64,000 nt of DNA from Flavobacteriaceae bacterium (GCA_018669795.1 JABHSQ010000005.1:124001-188000); one strand, 5' to 3'. Counted from the stretch's first letter, positions 43,787 to 53,348 are shown. The notes: a model not told the origin generated them from the sequence alone. A program made the numbers and translations.

Positions 43787-43822
43787 AACAATACCATTCA
43801 ATATTAATTGAATGGTATTGTT
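43787..43822. repeat. Perfect 16-bp hairpin between folE and gpx
   Basis: AACAATACCATTCAAT (43787-43802) is followed, after the loop ATTA, by its exact complement (43807-43822). It lies in the 77-bp gap between the folE stop (43848) and the gpx ATG (43770). There is no T run on either side, so it is not a classical intrinsic terminator; an attenuator, processing site or mRNA-end structure is possible. Confidence 0.85.
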
Positions 43823-43847
43823 GCAATTTAAGCAATATATTAAAGTG

Positions 43848-44546
43848 TCAATTATTAATATAATTTTGTAATTCAGTAATTTTTTGTGGAGTATTAAAGA
43901 CACCTCCATAATAGGAAGTTACGGTTGCAGAAGATTCGTCTTTAATACCACGTGAAGATACACACAAATGTTTCGCATCGATTATAACCGCAACATCTTT
44001 AGTTCCTAAAACTTTGATTAATTCATTTGCTATTTGATTGGTTAAACGTTCCTGAACTTGTGGCCGTTTTGCATAATACTGTACTATCCTGTTAAGTTTT
44101 GATAAGCCAATTACTTTCCCTGAAGAAACATAAGCTAAATGAGCTCTTCCCATAATAGGAACAAAATGATGTTCACAATTAGAATAGAATGTGATATTCT
44201 TCTCAACCAACATTTGATTGTATTGATATTTATTGTCAAAAAGTGCAACTTTTGGTTTGTTTTTAGGATTTAAACCACTAAATATTTCATCGATATACAT
44301 TTTTGCAACTCTTTGTGGAGTTCCTTTTAAAGAGTCATCATTAAGATCAAGACCCATAATGTCCATAATTTCTTGAAAATGAAAAGCTATCTTTTTTTTC
44401 TTTTCTTCGTCCGTAATAGAAAAAGCATTTTCTTTCATAGGTGTTTCAAGACCCGTGTATAGATGATCGTCTCCGATGTCTTGAATAGTAAAATCATTTA
44501 ATTTATGACCGTTGGTGTTTTGGTGATCCAATATTTTTGTTTTCAT
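43848..44546 (-). CDS. folE: GTP cyclohydrolase I
   Basis: A 232-residue type I cyclohydrolase that makes dihydroneopterin triphosphate, the first step of folate and pterin synthesis. The zinc site NCEHHFVPIMG is present, followed by KVIGLSKLNRIV and QERLTNQIA, and LCVSSRGI with the third zinc cysteine region. An N-terminal ~50-residue polar extension precedes the core. It is 9 bp after the ABC1 kinase gene. In several bacteria a folE copy belongs to light-stress clusters with photolyases, which is suggestive here. Confidence 0.94.
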   Translation of the reverse strand: MKTKILDHQNTNGHKLNDFTIQDIGDDHLYTGLETPMKENAFSITDEEKKKKIAFHFQEIMDIMGLDLNDDSLKGTPQRVAKMYIDEIFSGLNPKNKPKVALFDNKYQYNQMLVEKNITFYSNCEHHFVPIMGRAHLAYVSSGKVIGLSKLNRIVQYYAKRPQVQERLTNQIANELIKVLGTKDVAVIIDAKHLCVSSRGIKDESSATVTSYYGGVFNTPQKITELQNYINN

Positions 44547-44555
44547 GTTTTGAGT

Positions 44556-45869
44556 TTATTGGTATGATTTGAAATTATTTATTTTAACATCTTTGGCTTT
44601 TAAATCGAACATCAAATTAAACAATCCAAAAAAGGTTCTGTTTATATAGATAAAATGCTTAGAACCCCTATTTCCATTCATTTTACGAAGTTCTGAATCT
44701 TTACTGAATTTCTCACCTAATGTTGCGATTTTTTCAAAAAATATAGGGTCTGAAAAATCAAATGTATCTGAATGAAAAGGTTGTGTAAATAAACTCAACA
44801 TTTCATGAAATAATTTTGTAAAAAAACTAATTTCTTCAGGAGAATCTTCTTTACGAAGAATTTCAAGTTCATACATTTTTTCTTTAAAAATAGTCTTATT
44901 ATTAATACTTTCTTTATTGGCTAATTCGAAATATGGGATATAAAAATCTTCTGGAACTTCTTTCATACAACCAAAATCTATGGCAATTAAAGTTCCTTTT
45001 TTTGAAATTAAAAAATTTCCTGGATGAGGATCCGCATGCACCTTTCTAAGATGGTGTATTTGATACATATAGAAATCCCAGAGTGCTTGCCCTAGTTTAT
45101 TAGATAGTTCTTGGTCTTTGTTGTATGCCGTAAATTCCGAAAGATGTTCACCTTCCATCCAATCCATCGTGATGATGCGTTCGGAAGAAAGTTCTTCGTA
45201 GTATTTTGGGAATTCTAAATTTTTGATGTGCTTACAAGCCGCTACAACGAATTTACTTTGCTCAACTTCTAAAATATAATTGGTCTCTTCAATTAATTTA
45301 TCTTCTATTTCCTGGAAGTATTTATCTGAATCTTTGCCTTTTAAATTAAACATTTTGACCGCTATTGGTTTTACCAATGATAAATCAGAAGATATACTTT
45401 CAGCAACTCCTGGATACTGTATTTTTACAGCAAGTTGAATGCCATTTTTTTGAGCTTTGTGAACTTGACCAATACTCGCTGCATTTACTGAAGTTGAATT
45501 AAAAACATCAAATATTTCATTTGGATTTTTTCCAAAATATTTTTTAAACGATTTTATAACCAATGGAGGTGAAAGAGGAGGAACAGAAAATTGTGACAAT
45601 GAAAATTTTTCAACATAAGCTTGTGGTAAAATACTCTTATCCATACTTAACATTTGTGCGACTTTTAATGCACTTCCTTTTAAGTTTTTAAGGCCATCAT
45701 AAATATCATCTGCATTATTTTGATTAAGACGTTCTTTTGCATCCATCTCAGAAGTTATTATTTTATCTCCATAGTATTTTAAATAATTCACTCCGACTTT
45801 TGCCCCAGTTTGAAACAATTTAGAAGCTCTTTGAATTTTTGATGTAGGTATTTTATCTATTGTTTTCAT
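44556..45869 (-). CDS. ABC1/AarF/UbiB-family atypical kinase
   Basis: A 437-residue protein-kinase-like ATPase. Family landmarks: KVAQMLSMD (the KxGQ-like motif), SVNAASIGQVH (alanine-rich loop), VKIQYPGV, the catalytic-loop DPHPGNFLI and the metal-binding IAIDFGCMKE. UbiB-type proteins support quinone or isoprenoid lipid metabolism; Bacteroidota make menaquinone, so the partner here is uncertain. The ATG overlaps the tetR stop by one base (TAATG). Confidence 0.9.
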   Translation of the reverse strand: MKTIDKIPTSKIQRASKLFQTGAKVGVNYLKYYGDKIITSEMDAKERLNQNNADDIYDGLKNLKGSALKVAQMLSMDKSILPQAYVEKFSLSQFSVPPLSPPLVIKSFKKYFGKNPNEIFDVFNSTSVNAASIGQVHKAQKNGIQLAVKIQYPGVAESISSDLSLVKPIAVKMFNLKGKDSDKYFQEIEDKLIEETNYILEVEQSKFVVAACKHIKNLEFPKYYEELSSERIITMDWMEGEHLSEFTAYNKDQELSNKLGQALWDFYMYQIHHLRKVHADPHPGNFLISKKGTLIAIDFGCMKEVPEDFYIPYFELANKESINNKTIFKEKMYELEILRKEDSPEEISFFTKLFHEMLSLFTQPFHSDTFDFSDPIFFEKIATLGEKFSKDSELRKMNGNRGSKHFIYINRTFFGLFNLMFDLKAKDVKINNFKSYQ

Positions 45870-46525
45870 TAATTATTAAATGTTTTGTCCTTGTATAAAA
45901 ATTTACCGAGATCTATAATGCTTTTTATTGGTTTAGTATTTAAAATATCGAAGCTGGTGTTTACAGATTTTTCAATAAAAACGTCTGTTTTTTCAAAAGA
46001 TGGTGAGGTATCTTTTAACCAATACTTCATGGTTAATGATAATTGTAACCATGCAGTTTCTTTTAGAGTAGTATTCTGAATTTTATCTAAGGTTTCTTGT
46101 TTTATTTCAAGAAGTGGAATATTTAAACTTTCTATATATTTTGTAAAACTATGCTTTAATCCTTTTAACGACTTTGATTTTGTTAGATTATTTTTATTAT
46201 CTTCTAACGCATAGACAACATAACTTCTATTAGCAGTTAATAATTCAAAAAAGGAGTAATAGAAACTTAATAGTTGATTTCTTGATTCATAAGATTTATA
46301 ATCATCACTTTTTTCTAGCAGTGTTATTGTATTATCAAAAAATGTTTTAAAAATAGTTTGCTCTAAAGCATCAAAATTTCCAAAATATTTGTAAAATATT
46401 TCTTCTTGAAAATTATATTTTTTCGCAAAAATATAAACAGATTTTGGTGCAGCATTATGCTCTAATGTATATTCCATATAGTATGAAATAAGATCTGTAC
46501 TGGTACTAATTTTTTTTTTTGCCAT
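45869..46525 (-). CDS. TetR-like transcription regulator
   Basis: The ATG at 46525 (MAKKKISTSTDLISYYMEYTLEHN) is chosen because the promoter (46544-46573) overlaps the longer frame. About 218 residues; the N-terminal part (SVYIFAKKYNFQEEIFYKYFGNFDALEQTIF) is a TetR helix-turn-helix with the usual F.YFG....L pattern, and the rest is a helical ligand-binding domain. It likely controls its own operon with the ABC1 kinase and folE. An 11-A run covers codons 2-6. Confidence 0.85.
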   Translation of the reverse strand: MAKKKISTSTDLISYYMEYTLEHNAAPKSVYIFAKKYNFQEEIFYKYFGNFDALEQTIFKTFFDNTITLLEKSDDYKSYESRNQLLSFYYSFFELLTANRSYVVYALEDNKNNLTKSKSLKGLKHSFTKYIESLNIPLLEIKQETLDKIQNTTLKETAWLQLSLTMKYWLKDTSPSFEKTDVFIEKSVNTSFDILNTKPIKSIIDLGKFLYKDKTFNN

Positions 46526-46543
46526 TATCGTATATATTAGATG

Positions 46544-46573
46544 TAAAAATACAGAATGTTTAACGTAAAACAA
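46544..46573 (-). promoter_or_regulatory. Promoter of the tetR-ABC1-folE operon
   Basis: On the minus strand, TTG (46571-46573) and TATTTTTA (46544-46551) are 19 bp apart, matching the -33/-7 arrangement apart from the last base. The palindrome at 46557-46572 fills the spacer. Confidence 0.55.
46557..46572. promoter_or_regulatory. 16-bp near-palindromic operator candidate (parS-like)
   Basis: TGTTTAACGTAAAACA is symmetric at 14 of 16 positions and sits between the -33 and -7 boxes of the tetR promoter, where a repressor would block transcription. It also differs from the ParB site consensus TGTTTCACGTGAAACA at only two positions, but those alter the CACGTG core, so an autoregulatory TetR operator is more likely. 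Confidence 0.5.
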
Positions 46574-46773
46574 TATAAGTTAAACAAATATTAACATTAT
46601 AAAGTAATATATAAATTAAATATCACTAAATGAGTAAGTTAAGTATGTTTTAAATTAAAAAAATACCATAAAAAAAATAGATTTTACACTATCTATGATT
46701 TGATACTTAGTTTATGTTGTTTTAGCATTTTGGAATTGCTATTAAATATAAATATTGTTATGCTATTTGTTAA

Positions 46774-47661
46774 TTATCTCAAACCATTAATATCATATTT
46801 TGATATAAAGTTCCAAATTAGCTCCGCTGTATTTTCACCTTGATAAGTATTGCTAAACCAAACATGATTTCCTTCAATATATTTATAATGCTCAACAGCA
46901 CTACCGTTATCTCCTTGACCATATTGGTAGTGTTCAATTGCTATTTCTCCACTATTATCAATACTTATTGTAGGATTTGAAATTGTATTATTAAAATCAA
47001 TCCAGTAGTCCAATACAGATTGTACTGAATTGTAATCATTATTACCGTTATATGGGATGACACTATCAGCGGTTCCATGAAGGTGAATTACTGGTATTGG
47101 ATGATTTGTAGGCCCAGTGCAATCTAACATTGCTCCAGAAATTACTGCAACCCCAGCAATCAAATCACTTTTATAATTAGCAAGTCCATATGCCATCATA
47201 CCACCATTGGAGTATCCAGCAGCATAAATTCTTTCTAAATTGATGTTATACTGAGCAGCTATTTCATTTATCATAGTTTCAACAAATCCAAAATCATCAG
47301 CATTACTTTTATTGTCTTCTCCTGTTGGGCAGGAATTCCAATGTGAAGAACCATCTAAACAACTTCCTTGTGGATAGACCAATATAAAAATTTCAGATTC
47401 CGCCAATGCACGCAGGTCTGCATAGTTCATATAGTCACTTGCCTTACCTCCAAAACCGTGAAAATTAAAAACTAAAGGAACCGGAGACGAACCATCATAT
47501 GAGACTGGTACATATGATATATATTCTCTTGTTTCGTTATCGTGAGTTAATGTTTGTGTATTAGAATCCTGTTCACAAGACTCATTAAATTCATTTTTGT
47601 TGTCATCACTATTACAAGAAACGATTATGATTGTTAATACTAGAAAGATTAATTTCTTCAT
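46774..47661 (-). CDS. PHB-depolymerase-like/LpqC esterase lipoprotein
   Basis: A 295-residue alpha/beta hydrolase with a lipoprotein signal (cysteine at 16, IIVSCNSD). Motifs: FNFHGFGGKASDY (oxyanion), AAGYSNGGMMAY with the nucleophile serine, HLHGTADSVIPYNG with the acid, and EGNHVWF with the histidine. The family includes polyhydroxybutyrate depolymerases, feruloyl and acetyl-xylan esterases (carbohydrate esterase family 1-like), so a role on plant or algal polymers is possible. Six or so cysteines suggest disulphides. Stands alone. Confidence 0.88.
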   Translation of the reverse strand: MKKLIFLVLTIIIVSCNSDDNKNEFNESCEQDSNTQTLTHDNETREYISYVPVSYDGSSPVPLVFNFHGFGGKASDYMNYADLRALAESEIFILVYPQGSCLDGSSHWNSCPTGEDNKSNADDFGFVETMINEIAAQYNINLERIYAAGYSNGGMMAYGLANYKSDLIAGVAVISGAMLDCTGPTNHPIPVIHLHGTADSVIPYNGNNDYNSVQSVLDYWIDFNNTISNPTISIDNSGEIAIEHYQYGQGDNGSAVEHYKYIEGNHVWFSNTYQGENTAELIWNFISKYDINGLR

Positions 47662-47821
47662 TTTCTAATTAGTTTAAATTTACCTGAAAACGGTTGTTTA
47701 ATTTTATTATTATTATTCTTGTGAGTTTTATAATTTATATCTTAAATATTTTATTTTTTATAAGTTAATAAATGAATAACTTTTCTCTATAAAAATTCAG
47801 TATTATAATTTGCGAAAGTAG

Positions 47822-47829
47822 TATTTTTG
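47822..47829 (+). promoter_or_regulatory. -7 promoter element for trxB
   Basis: TATTTTTG, full match to TAnnTTTG, about 25 bp before the trxB ATG at 47855. Confidence 0.55.
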
Positions 47830-47854
47830 ATTCTAGAAAATAAAAAATAATATT

Positions 47855-48802
47855 ATGCCAGATACAATAGAAAGAATTAAATGTTTGATAATAGGTTCAG
47901 GACCCGCAGGATATACAGCTGCGATATATGCAGCTCGAGCAGATTTACATCCTGTTATGTACACTGGAATGCAGCCAGGAGGTCAGTTAACAACGACTAC
48001 CGAAGTTGATAATTTTCCAGGATATCCAGATGGAACCGATGGTAATGCGATGATGGTGGATTTACAAAATCAAGCCGAACGTTTCGGAACTCAAGTACGT
48101 TTTGGAATGGTTACCGCTATTGAATTAAGTAAAGATTTAGGAGGGATTCATAAAGTGACTGTTGATGATAAAACCGAACTAGAAGCTGATACTATTATCA
48201 TCTCTACGGGTGCATCAGCTAAGTATTTAGGAATAGAAAGTGAACAACGATTAATAGGTGGAGGGGTTTCGGCTTGTGCTACTTGTGACGGTTTCTTTTA
48301 CAAAGGGCAAGATGTCGTCGTGGTAGGGGCAGGAGATACTGCTGCCGAAGAAGCAACTTATTTATCGAATATATGTAAGAAAGTTACTTTATTAGTTCGT
48401 AAGGATTACATGCGAGCTTCAAAAGCAATGCAAAAGCGAGTTGATAAAACAGAAAATATAACGGTAATGTATCATACCGAAATTGATGAGGTATTAGGAG
48501 AAAGTGTGGTGGAAGGCGTTCGAGTAATAAATAACCAAACTAAAGAAACAGAAGTAATCGATGTTACGGGTGTTTTTATAGCCATTGGTCATACTCCAAA
48601 TACCAACTTATTTAATGGAATATTAGATATGGATGATATAGGTTACTTAATTACGGAAGGAAAAACTACTAAGACTAATTTGCCAGGAGTATTTGCTTGC
48701 GGTGATGTGCAAGATAAAGAGTACCGTCAAGCAGTTACTGCAGCCGGAACGGGTTGTATGGCAGCCTTAGATTCTGAACGTTACTTAGGAGCTTTGTTAT
48801 AA
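47855..48802 (+). CDS. trxB: Thioredoxin reductase
   Basis: A 315-residue flavoprotein. FAD-binding GSGPAGYTAA at the N-terminus, redox-active CATC (residues 141-144), NADPH-binding VVGAGDTAAEEA and the C-terminal FACGDVQDKEYRQA. It reduces thioredoxin with NADPH. Single gene closed by a hairpin terminator. Confidence 0.96.
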   Translation: MPDTIERIKCLIIGSGPAGYTAAIYAARADLHPVMYTGMQPGGQLTTTTEVDNFPGYPDGTDGNAMMVDLQNQAERFGTQVRFGMVTAIELSKDLGGIHKVTVDDKTELEADTIIISTGASAKYLGIESEQRLIGGGVSACATCDGFFYKGQDVVVVGAGDTAAEEATYLSNICKKVTLLVRKDYMRASKAMQKRVDKTENITVMYHTEIDEVLGESVVEGVRVINNQTKETEVIDVTGVFIAIGHTPNTNLFNGILDMDDIGYLITEGKTTKTNLPGVFACGDVQDKEYRQAVTAAGTGCMAALDSERYLGALL

Positions 48803-48824
48803 TAATAATAATTTTATAAAATTT

Positions 48825-48860
48825 AAAAAAGACTATTCAATTATTTGAATGGTCTTTTTT
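48825..48860. terminator. Bidirectional terminator between trxB and ade
   Basis: A run of six A, GACTATTCAA, loop TTAT, then TTGAATGGTC and six T form a 16-bp stem with one G-U pair. It ends trxB (+) and overlaps the stop codon of the convergent adenine deaminase gene (-). Confidence 0.9.
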
Positions 48861-50478
48861 ATATCTCTAGGGATGTGAATTCAAATTTACTTCCATTAAA
48901 CAAGCCTTTATCACTTAACTTTAGGGATGGAATAACCAACAATGCCATAAATGAAAGAGTCATATAAGGTGCTTTTAAAGTACTGCCCATTTCTTTGGCC
49001 ATCTGATCTAATAAAGCATACTCTTTTCCAATAGTTTTTCCATTTTGATCACTCATAATACCAGCCACCGGAAGCGGAACTACTTTTTCTTCTGAATTGC
49101 TTAGGGCACAAATTCCACCTTTGGTTTCAATCAATAAATTAACGGCGTTACAAATAGCTTGATCTGTGGATCCAATAGCAATAACATTATGCGAATCGTG
49201 ACCTACTGATGAAGCGATTGCTCCTTCTTTCAATCCGAAATTTTTAATAAATGCGATAGCAGGTTTTTCATTTTTATAACGGTTTACAACCGCCATTTTT
49301 AAAACATCTGTATGGATATTAGAAATTAAATTTCCATTTTCAATCAAACTATTTTCAATAAGTTCATTAGTTACTAATTCTCCTTCCAAAGCTTCAATCA
49401 CACGAATTTGTTTAGTATTGGATTCAACCCTAAAGTCGGAAATAGATTTTTTATTAGTATTAAAATTATTCAAAATTTTAAATGGAATAGACTCAATTTT
49501 TGAAATACCTTTTGAAAAAACTAATTCTCCATCGATATAAGTTTGTAATGTTTTAAAGTTTACTAAATCTTCAACAATAATAAAATCAGCTGGATCTCCA
49601 ACTTTTAATGTCCCTACATCTAAATTATAGTGATTTATAGGATTGATACAGGCGGCTTGTAGTACCTTATATAGATCAATTTCCTTTTTTATAGATCTAG
49701 CGCAGAGTTTATTAATGTGATTGATTAATAAATCATCAGGATGTTTATCATCACTACAAAACATCATGTTTTCAAAATGTTCAGGAAGCAAATCGATTAA
49801 GGCCTCAAAATTTTTAGCAGCAGATCCTTCTCGTATAATTACTTTCATTCCTTTTTGAAGTTTTTCCAATCCTTCTTCATAAGTAAAACATTCATGATCG
49901 GTACTGATACCTGCAGAAATATATTTGCTTATATCATCACCTCTTAGTCCTGGAGCATGACCATCAACAGGTTTGTTATAATGTTTTGCCCAAGCAATTT
50001 TCTTACTGATTTCATCATCATCATATAAAACGCCAGGATAATTCATCATTTCAGCTAGGTACTTAATTTCTTTTTTTTGAAGTAATTTTTTAATTCCTTC
50101 TGAATCAATCACAGCTCCTGCAGATTCAAAAGCTGTTGCTGGAACACAAGATGGTGCGCCAAAATTGAATTTAAATGGGACTTTATTCCCATTTTCAATC
50201 ATAAATTCAATACCTTCAATTCCAAGTACATTGGCAATTTCATGGGGGTCTGATACCGTAGCTACGGTTCCGTGAGTAACAGCAATCTTTGCAAATTCTG
50301 AAGGTACGAGCATAGAACTTTCTATATGTATATGAGCATCAATAAAACCTGGCATTATAAAATCAGTAACTTGATGATTTTTTTTAATTATCGCTTTTAT
50401 TTTCCCTCCTTCTACAACTAGTTCTCCTGTGTAAATTGTTTTATTATAAATATCTACTATTCGTCCTTTAATTTTCAT
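48859..50478 (-). CDS. ade: Adenine deaminase
   Basis: A 539-residue amidohydrolase-superfamily enzyme converting adenine to hypoxanthine. Metal ligands [10 protein letters not shown] (about residue 46), [16 protein letters not shown] and CSDDKHPDD are all present, and the C-terminal region contains [11 protein letters not shown], typical of bacterial Ade. Single gene. Confidence 0.94.
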   Translation of the reverse strand: MKIKGRIVDIYNKTIYTGELVVEGGKIKAIIKKNHQVTDFIMPGFIDAHIHIESSMLVPSEFAKIAVTHGTVATVSDPHEIANVLGIEGIEFMIENGNKVPFKFNFGAPSCVPATAFESAGAVIDSEGIKKLLQKKEIKYLAEMMNYPGVLYDDDEISKKIAWAKHYNKPVDGHAPGLRGDDISKYISAGISTDHECFTYEEGLEKLQKGMKVIIREGSAAKNFEALIDLLPEHFENMMFCSDDKHPDDLLINHINKLCARSIKKEIDLYKVLQAACINPINHYNLDVGTLKVGDPADFIIVEDLVNFKTLQTYIDGELVFSKGISKIESIPFKILNNFNTNKKSISDFRVESNTKQIRVIEALEGELVTNELIENSLIENGNLISNIHTDVLKMAVVNRYKNEKPAIAFIKNFGLKEGAIASSVGHDSHNVIAIGSTDQAICNAVNLLIETKGGICALSNSEEKVVPLPVAGIMSDQNGKTIGKEYALLDQMAKEMGSTLKAPYMTLSFMALLVIPSLKLSDKGLFNGSKFEFTSLEI

Positions 50479-50575
50479 AGAATTAATTATTGTATCTCTA
50501 AAATTTTAGTTTTTAATGAAACTATAAAATCAATATGGTAATTCTTATTTTTTTTGAGTTTTCATTTTTTAGATG

Positions 50576-51142
50576 CTAATGTTGTACCCAGTTTTTTAAG
50601 ATTTGAAAACCTAAAGGCGTTAAAATACTTTCTGGATGAAACTGTAAACCTCTTGTGTCATATATTTTATGTTTAAGTGCCATATTTATTTGAAAATTAT
50701 CAGTGGCAATTGATTCCAATTCATCGGGAAGATTTTTAGCAACCGCCCAACTATGATACCTTCCTACTTGGAATGTTTCAGGACAATCTTTAAAAAGATA
50801 GTCTTCTTTTATTGAAATATCGGTACTAACCCCATGATAAACCTCCTTTAAATTATTAAGTTCTCCACCAAAACATTCAGCGATGGCTTGATGTCCTAAA
50901 CAAATACCAAGAATTGGTTTTTTTGAGGCATAGGTTTTTATGACTTTTTTTGTAAGCCCAGCTTCTGAAGGAATTCCAGGTCCGGGGGAGATCAGTATTT
51001 TGTCATACGCTTCTAAATCATCTATATGAAATTGATTATTTCTAATGATAGTCACTTCTACCTCTAACTCATCTAAAATATGAACTAAATTGTAGGTAAA
51101 TGAATCGTAATTATCAATGACTACTACTTTTAACTTTTTCAC
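50576..51142 (-). CDS. Glutamine amidotransferase subunit of anthranilate or aminodeoxychorismate synthase, GTG start
   Basis: The GTG at 51142 gives 188 residues (VKKLKVVVIDNYDSFTYN), the usual length of TrpG/PabA; the TTG at 51193 adds a non-conserved 17 residues. The class I amidotransferase triad is visible: GICLGHQAI (Cys), and QFHPES (His, Glu), with PGPG before. It supplies ammonia from glutamine to chorismate-using enzymes. No trpE, pabB or other trp genes are adjacent, so TrpG and PabA cannot be told apart; it may serve both. Confidence 0.92.
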   Translation of the reverse strand: MKKLKVVVIDNYDSFTYNLVHILDELEVEVTIIRNNQFHIDDLEAYDKILISPGPGIPSEAGLTKKVIKTYASKKPILGICLGHQAIAECFGGELNNLKEVYHGVSTDISIKEDYLFKDCPETFQVGRYHSWAVAKNLPDELESIATDNFQINMALKHKIYDTRGLQFHPESILTPLGFQILKNWVQH

Positions 51143-51252
51143 TGTATAGACTATTTTTTTAGGTTGCAGAAGATAAGATATTATCTGCTGCAACTTACTT
51201 ACATTTTTCTGATATTTCCTTCTATATTTTTTTTAATGACATCTATGGTAAT

Positions 51253-52905
51253 TCATTCATAGGATTTATTTAATCTATTTTCCCAGGTTTCGTCTTCTGG
51301 ATTTTCTTTTCCTAATAATTGTTTTGGACAATCCAAACAAATAGTTTTAGATTTTTGAATTAGCAAATATTTTTCTTCATCTCCATTATTTAAAATATCA
51401 TTATATCTCGAACTGTTTGAATGATAACTGTAAGTATTATTGTCTGCAAATAATACGGTTCCTAAAGGTAAATACAATACCACTTCAACTTCTTGTCCTC
51501 TATACTTATTAGCGATGTCAGTGGTGAAATAACTATTTAAAGTTAGTGTATTATTCTTAAAAGTATACTGATAATCAATAGCTTCTGCTCTTTCTTTTGC
51601 ATTGTCAAAAGAGCTGCCTTCTGCTTTGTGTTCTAGGAATACTTTTGCAACAGAATCATTTGTTGAACGAACAATTAGTCTAATATTGCTTGAATAAATA
51701 ATTTTGTTACCATATTCATCAGATTTTAAATAAAAACTACCGCTTCTAGATGCATCATATTCATACCGATTATTGCTAAGCATCTCTATTTTTAATGTAT
51801 CAGTAGTTTTAATTGAGATGCTATTTTCAGTTATATAATCACCGTCATATGCTTGCTCGGTTGCTTGTTTTACTCCTAAGATACTCAAACCAATGATTGA
51901 AAATATCCAAAGAACGAATAGAATGATTTTTGCTGTCATACCAATTGACTTTAAATTAGTTATTATTAATTTTAAGCCTAAAATAAAAAGTGCAAAAGCT
52001 GGAATTCCAACAATTAAAAACACCAATAATACTATTAACCAAAAAGGAAAGCTAGCTACTAAAACTATAGATGCATAATCAAAAACTTCATTATCGCCCA
52101 ATACAAATCCAAAAGTCCCCGTTGTAAATAAACCAACTATTAGTCCAATAATTGTTGAAAGTGATAGGATGATTAATAATATCCCAAAGAATTTACAAAA
52201 CACACTAAATATACCTGCGAATATCTTACCGATGGTACTAAAAAAAGTGTTTACCCCTTTTTGTGCATTGTCTTTATACTTGTCATAATCGACCTCTTTT
52301 ATTTTATCGGAAGCATTTTTAAGTTCTTCTTTAATTTTTTTTTCGATGTTCGAAATATTTACAGGCTCTCTATTCATTTTTAATTTTTCTGAAGTTGTAA
52401 GAGCTTCAGGAATTAAAACCCATAAAACGATGTAAACTAATATAGGAGCTCCAAAACCTAATAATACCATAGCGATCCAAGCCAAGCGAATCCAAATTGC
52501 ATCGACACTAAAATAATGTCCTAAACCAGAGGAAACCCCTGCTATAAATTTATTATCTGTATCTCTAAATAGTTGTTTATAAAAAGATTGATTTCTTGTT
52601 TGATTTTTTTGATCTGATGAAGCATCATCAAAAATTTCTTCATCTACCATATAATCTTCTGGTTGTCCCATTACTGCAATTACTTCATCTAATTCCTTTA
52701 TAGTAATTACTTGGGATGTATTGTTTATTTTTTCAGAGAAGAGTTCAGAAATTCGCGCCTCAATATCTTTTATTATTTCCTCTTGTCCATTTAGATCTGA
52801 AAAAGAACGACGTATAGCGTCAAGATATCTGGTAAGTTTTGCAAAAGCATCTTCATCTATATGAAAAAATGTACCTGCTAAATTTATGTTTACTGTCTTG
52901 TTCAT
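51253..52905 (-). CDS. PspC-domain membrane protein with N-terminal HAAS-like region
   Basis: A 550-residue protein. Residues 1-90 are a helical cytoplasmic domain (EDAFAKLTRYLDAIRRSF, DIEARISELF, VMGQPEDY) of the kind coupled to PadR regulators. Residues about 108-170 are a PspC domain (LFRDTDNKFIAGVSSGLGHYFSVD). Several more transmembrane helices follow (about 225-345), then a ~190-residue extracytoplasmic C-terminal domain. Probably an envelope-stress sensor or effector. Its ATG overlaps the padR stop (ATGA). Confidence 0.87.
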   Translation of the reverse strand: MNKTVNINLAGTFFHIDEDAFAKLTRYLDAIRRSFSDLNGQEEIIKDIEARISELFSEKINNTSQVITIKELDEVIAVMGQPEDYMVDEEIFDDASSDQKNQTRNQSFYKQLFRDTDNKFIAGVSSGLGHYFSVDAIWIRLAWIAMVLLGFGAPILVYIVLWVLIPEALTTSEKLKMNREPVNISNIEKKIKEELKNASDKIKEVDYDKYKDNAQKGVNTFFSTIGKIFAGIFSVFCKFFGILLIILSLSTIIGLIVGLFTTGTFGFVLGDNEVFDYASIVLVASFPFWLIVLLVFLIVGIPAFALFILGLKLIITNLKSIGMTAKIILFVLWIFSIIGLSILGVKQATEQAYDGDYITENSISIKTTDTLKIEMLSNNRYEYDASRSGSFYLKSDEYGNKIIYSSNIRLIVRSTNDSVAKVFLEHKAEGSSFDNAKERAEAIDYQYTFKNNTLTLNSYFTTDIANKYRGQEVEVVLYLPLGTVLFADNNTYSYHSNSSRYNDILNNGDEEKYLLIQKSKTICLDCPKQLLGKENPEDETWENRLNKSYE

Positions 52906-53240
52906 TTCTTTGTTTTTTCTCGTGTTACTTTTTTTACTGCCTGTTGCAATTCACTCCAGGTAGTATTTAATTCGGTTAAAAATAATTTTCCAGTTTCGGT
53001 AAGTGCATAATACTTTCGTGGTGGTCCGCTGGTAGATTCTTCCCAGCGATAAGATAGTAAACCTGCGTTTTTAAGGCGTGTTAGTAAAGGGTAAATAGTT
53101 CCTTCTACCACTAGCATTTTTGCATCTTTCAAAGTTTCTAGTATATCTGAGGTATAAGCTTCCCCATCTCTTAATATGGATAAAATACAATACTCCAAGA
53201 CACCTTTTCGCATTTGTGCTTTTGTATTTTCAATTTTCAT
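52902..53240 (-). CDS. PadR-family transcription regulator
   Basis: A 112-residue winged-helix regulator: LEYCILSILRDGEAYTSDIL, EGTIYPLLTRLKNAGLLSYRWEES and GPPRKYYALTETGK are the classic PadR motifs. It is translationally coupled to the PspC gene and very likely represses this operon until the membrane is stressed. A strong palindrome 390 bp upstream (53632-53660) is a candidate operator. Confidence 0.93.
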   Translation of the reverse strand: MKIENTKAQMRKGVLEYCILSILRDGEAYTSDILETLKDAKMLVVEGTIYPLLTRLKNAGLLSYRWEESTSGPPRKYYALTETGKLFLTELNTTWSELQQAVKKVTREKTKK

Positions 53241-53348
53241 GTGTCTTTATATATTATTTTTTAATGATCATATTTCGACAAACTCAAAATAGGCATGCTA
53301 TCCACAATTAGTAATCTTCTTGAATGTAAAAAATTTTAACATACTCGT

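Noticed and set aside
46557-46572. A true parS site for the ParB encoded at 31.7-32.6 kb
   Set aside because: Two symmetric changes destroy the CACGTG core of the consensus, and its place between the -33 and -7 boxes of tetR fits an operator better. Kept only as a low-priority alternative.
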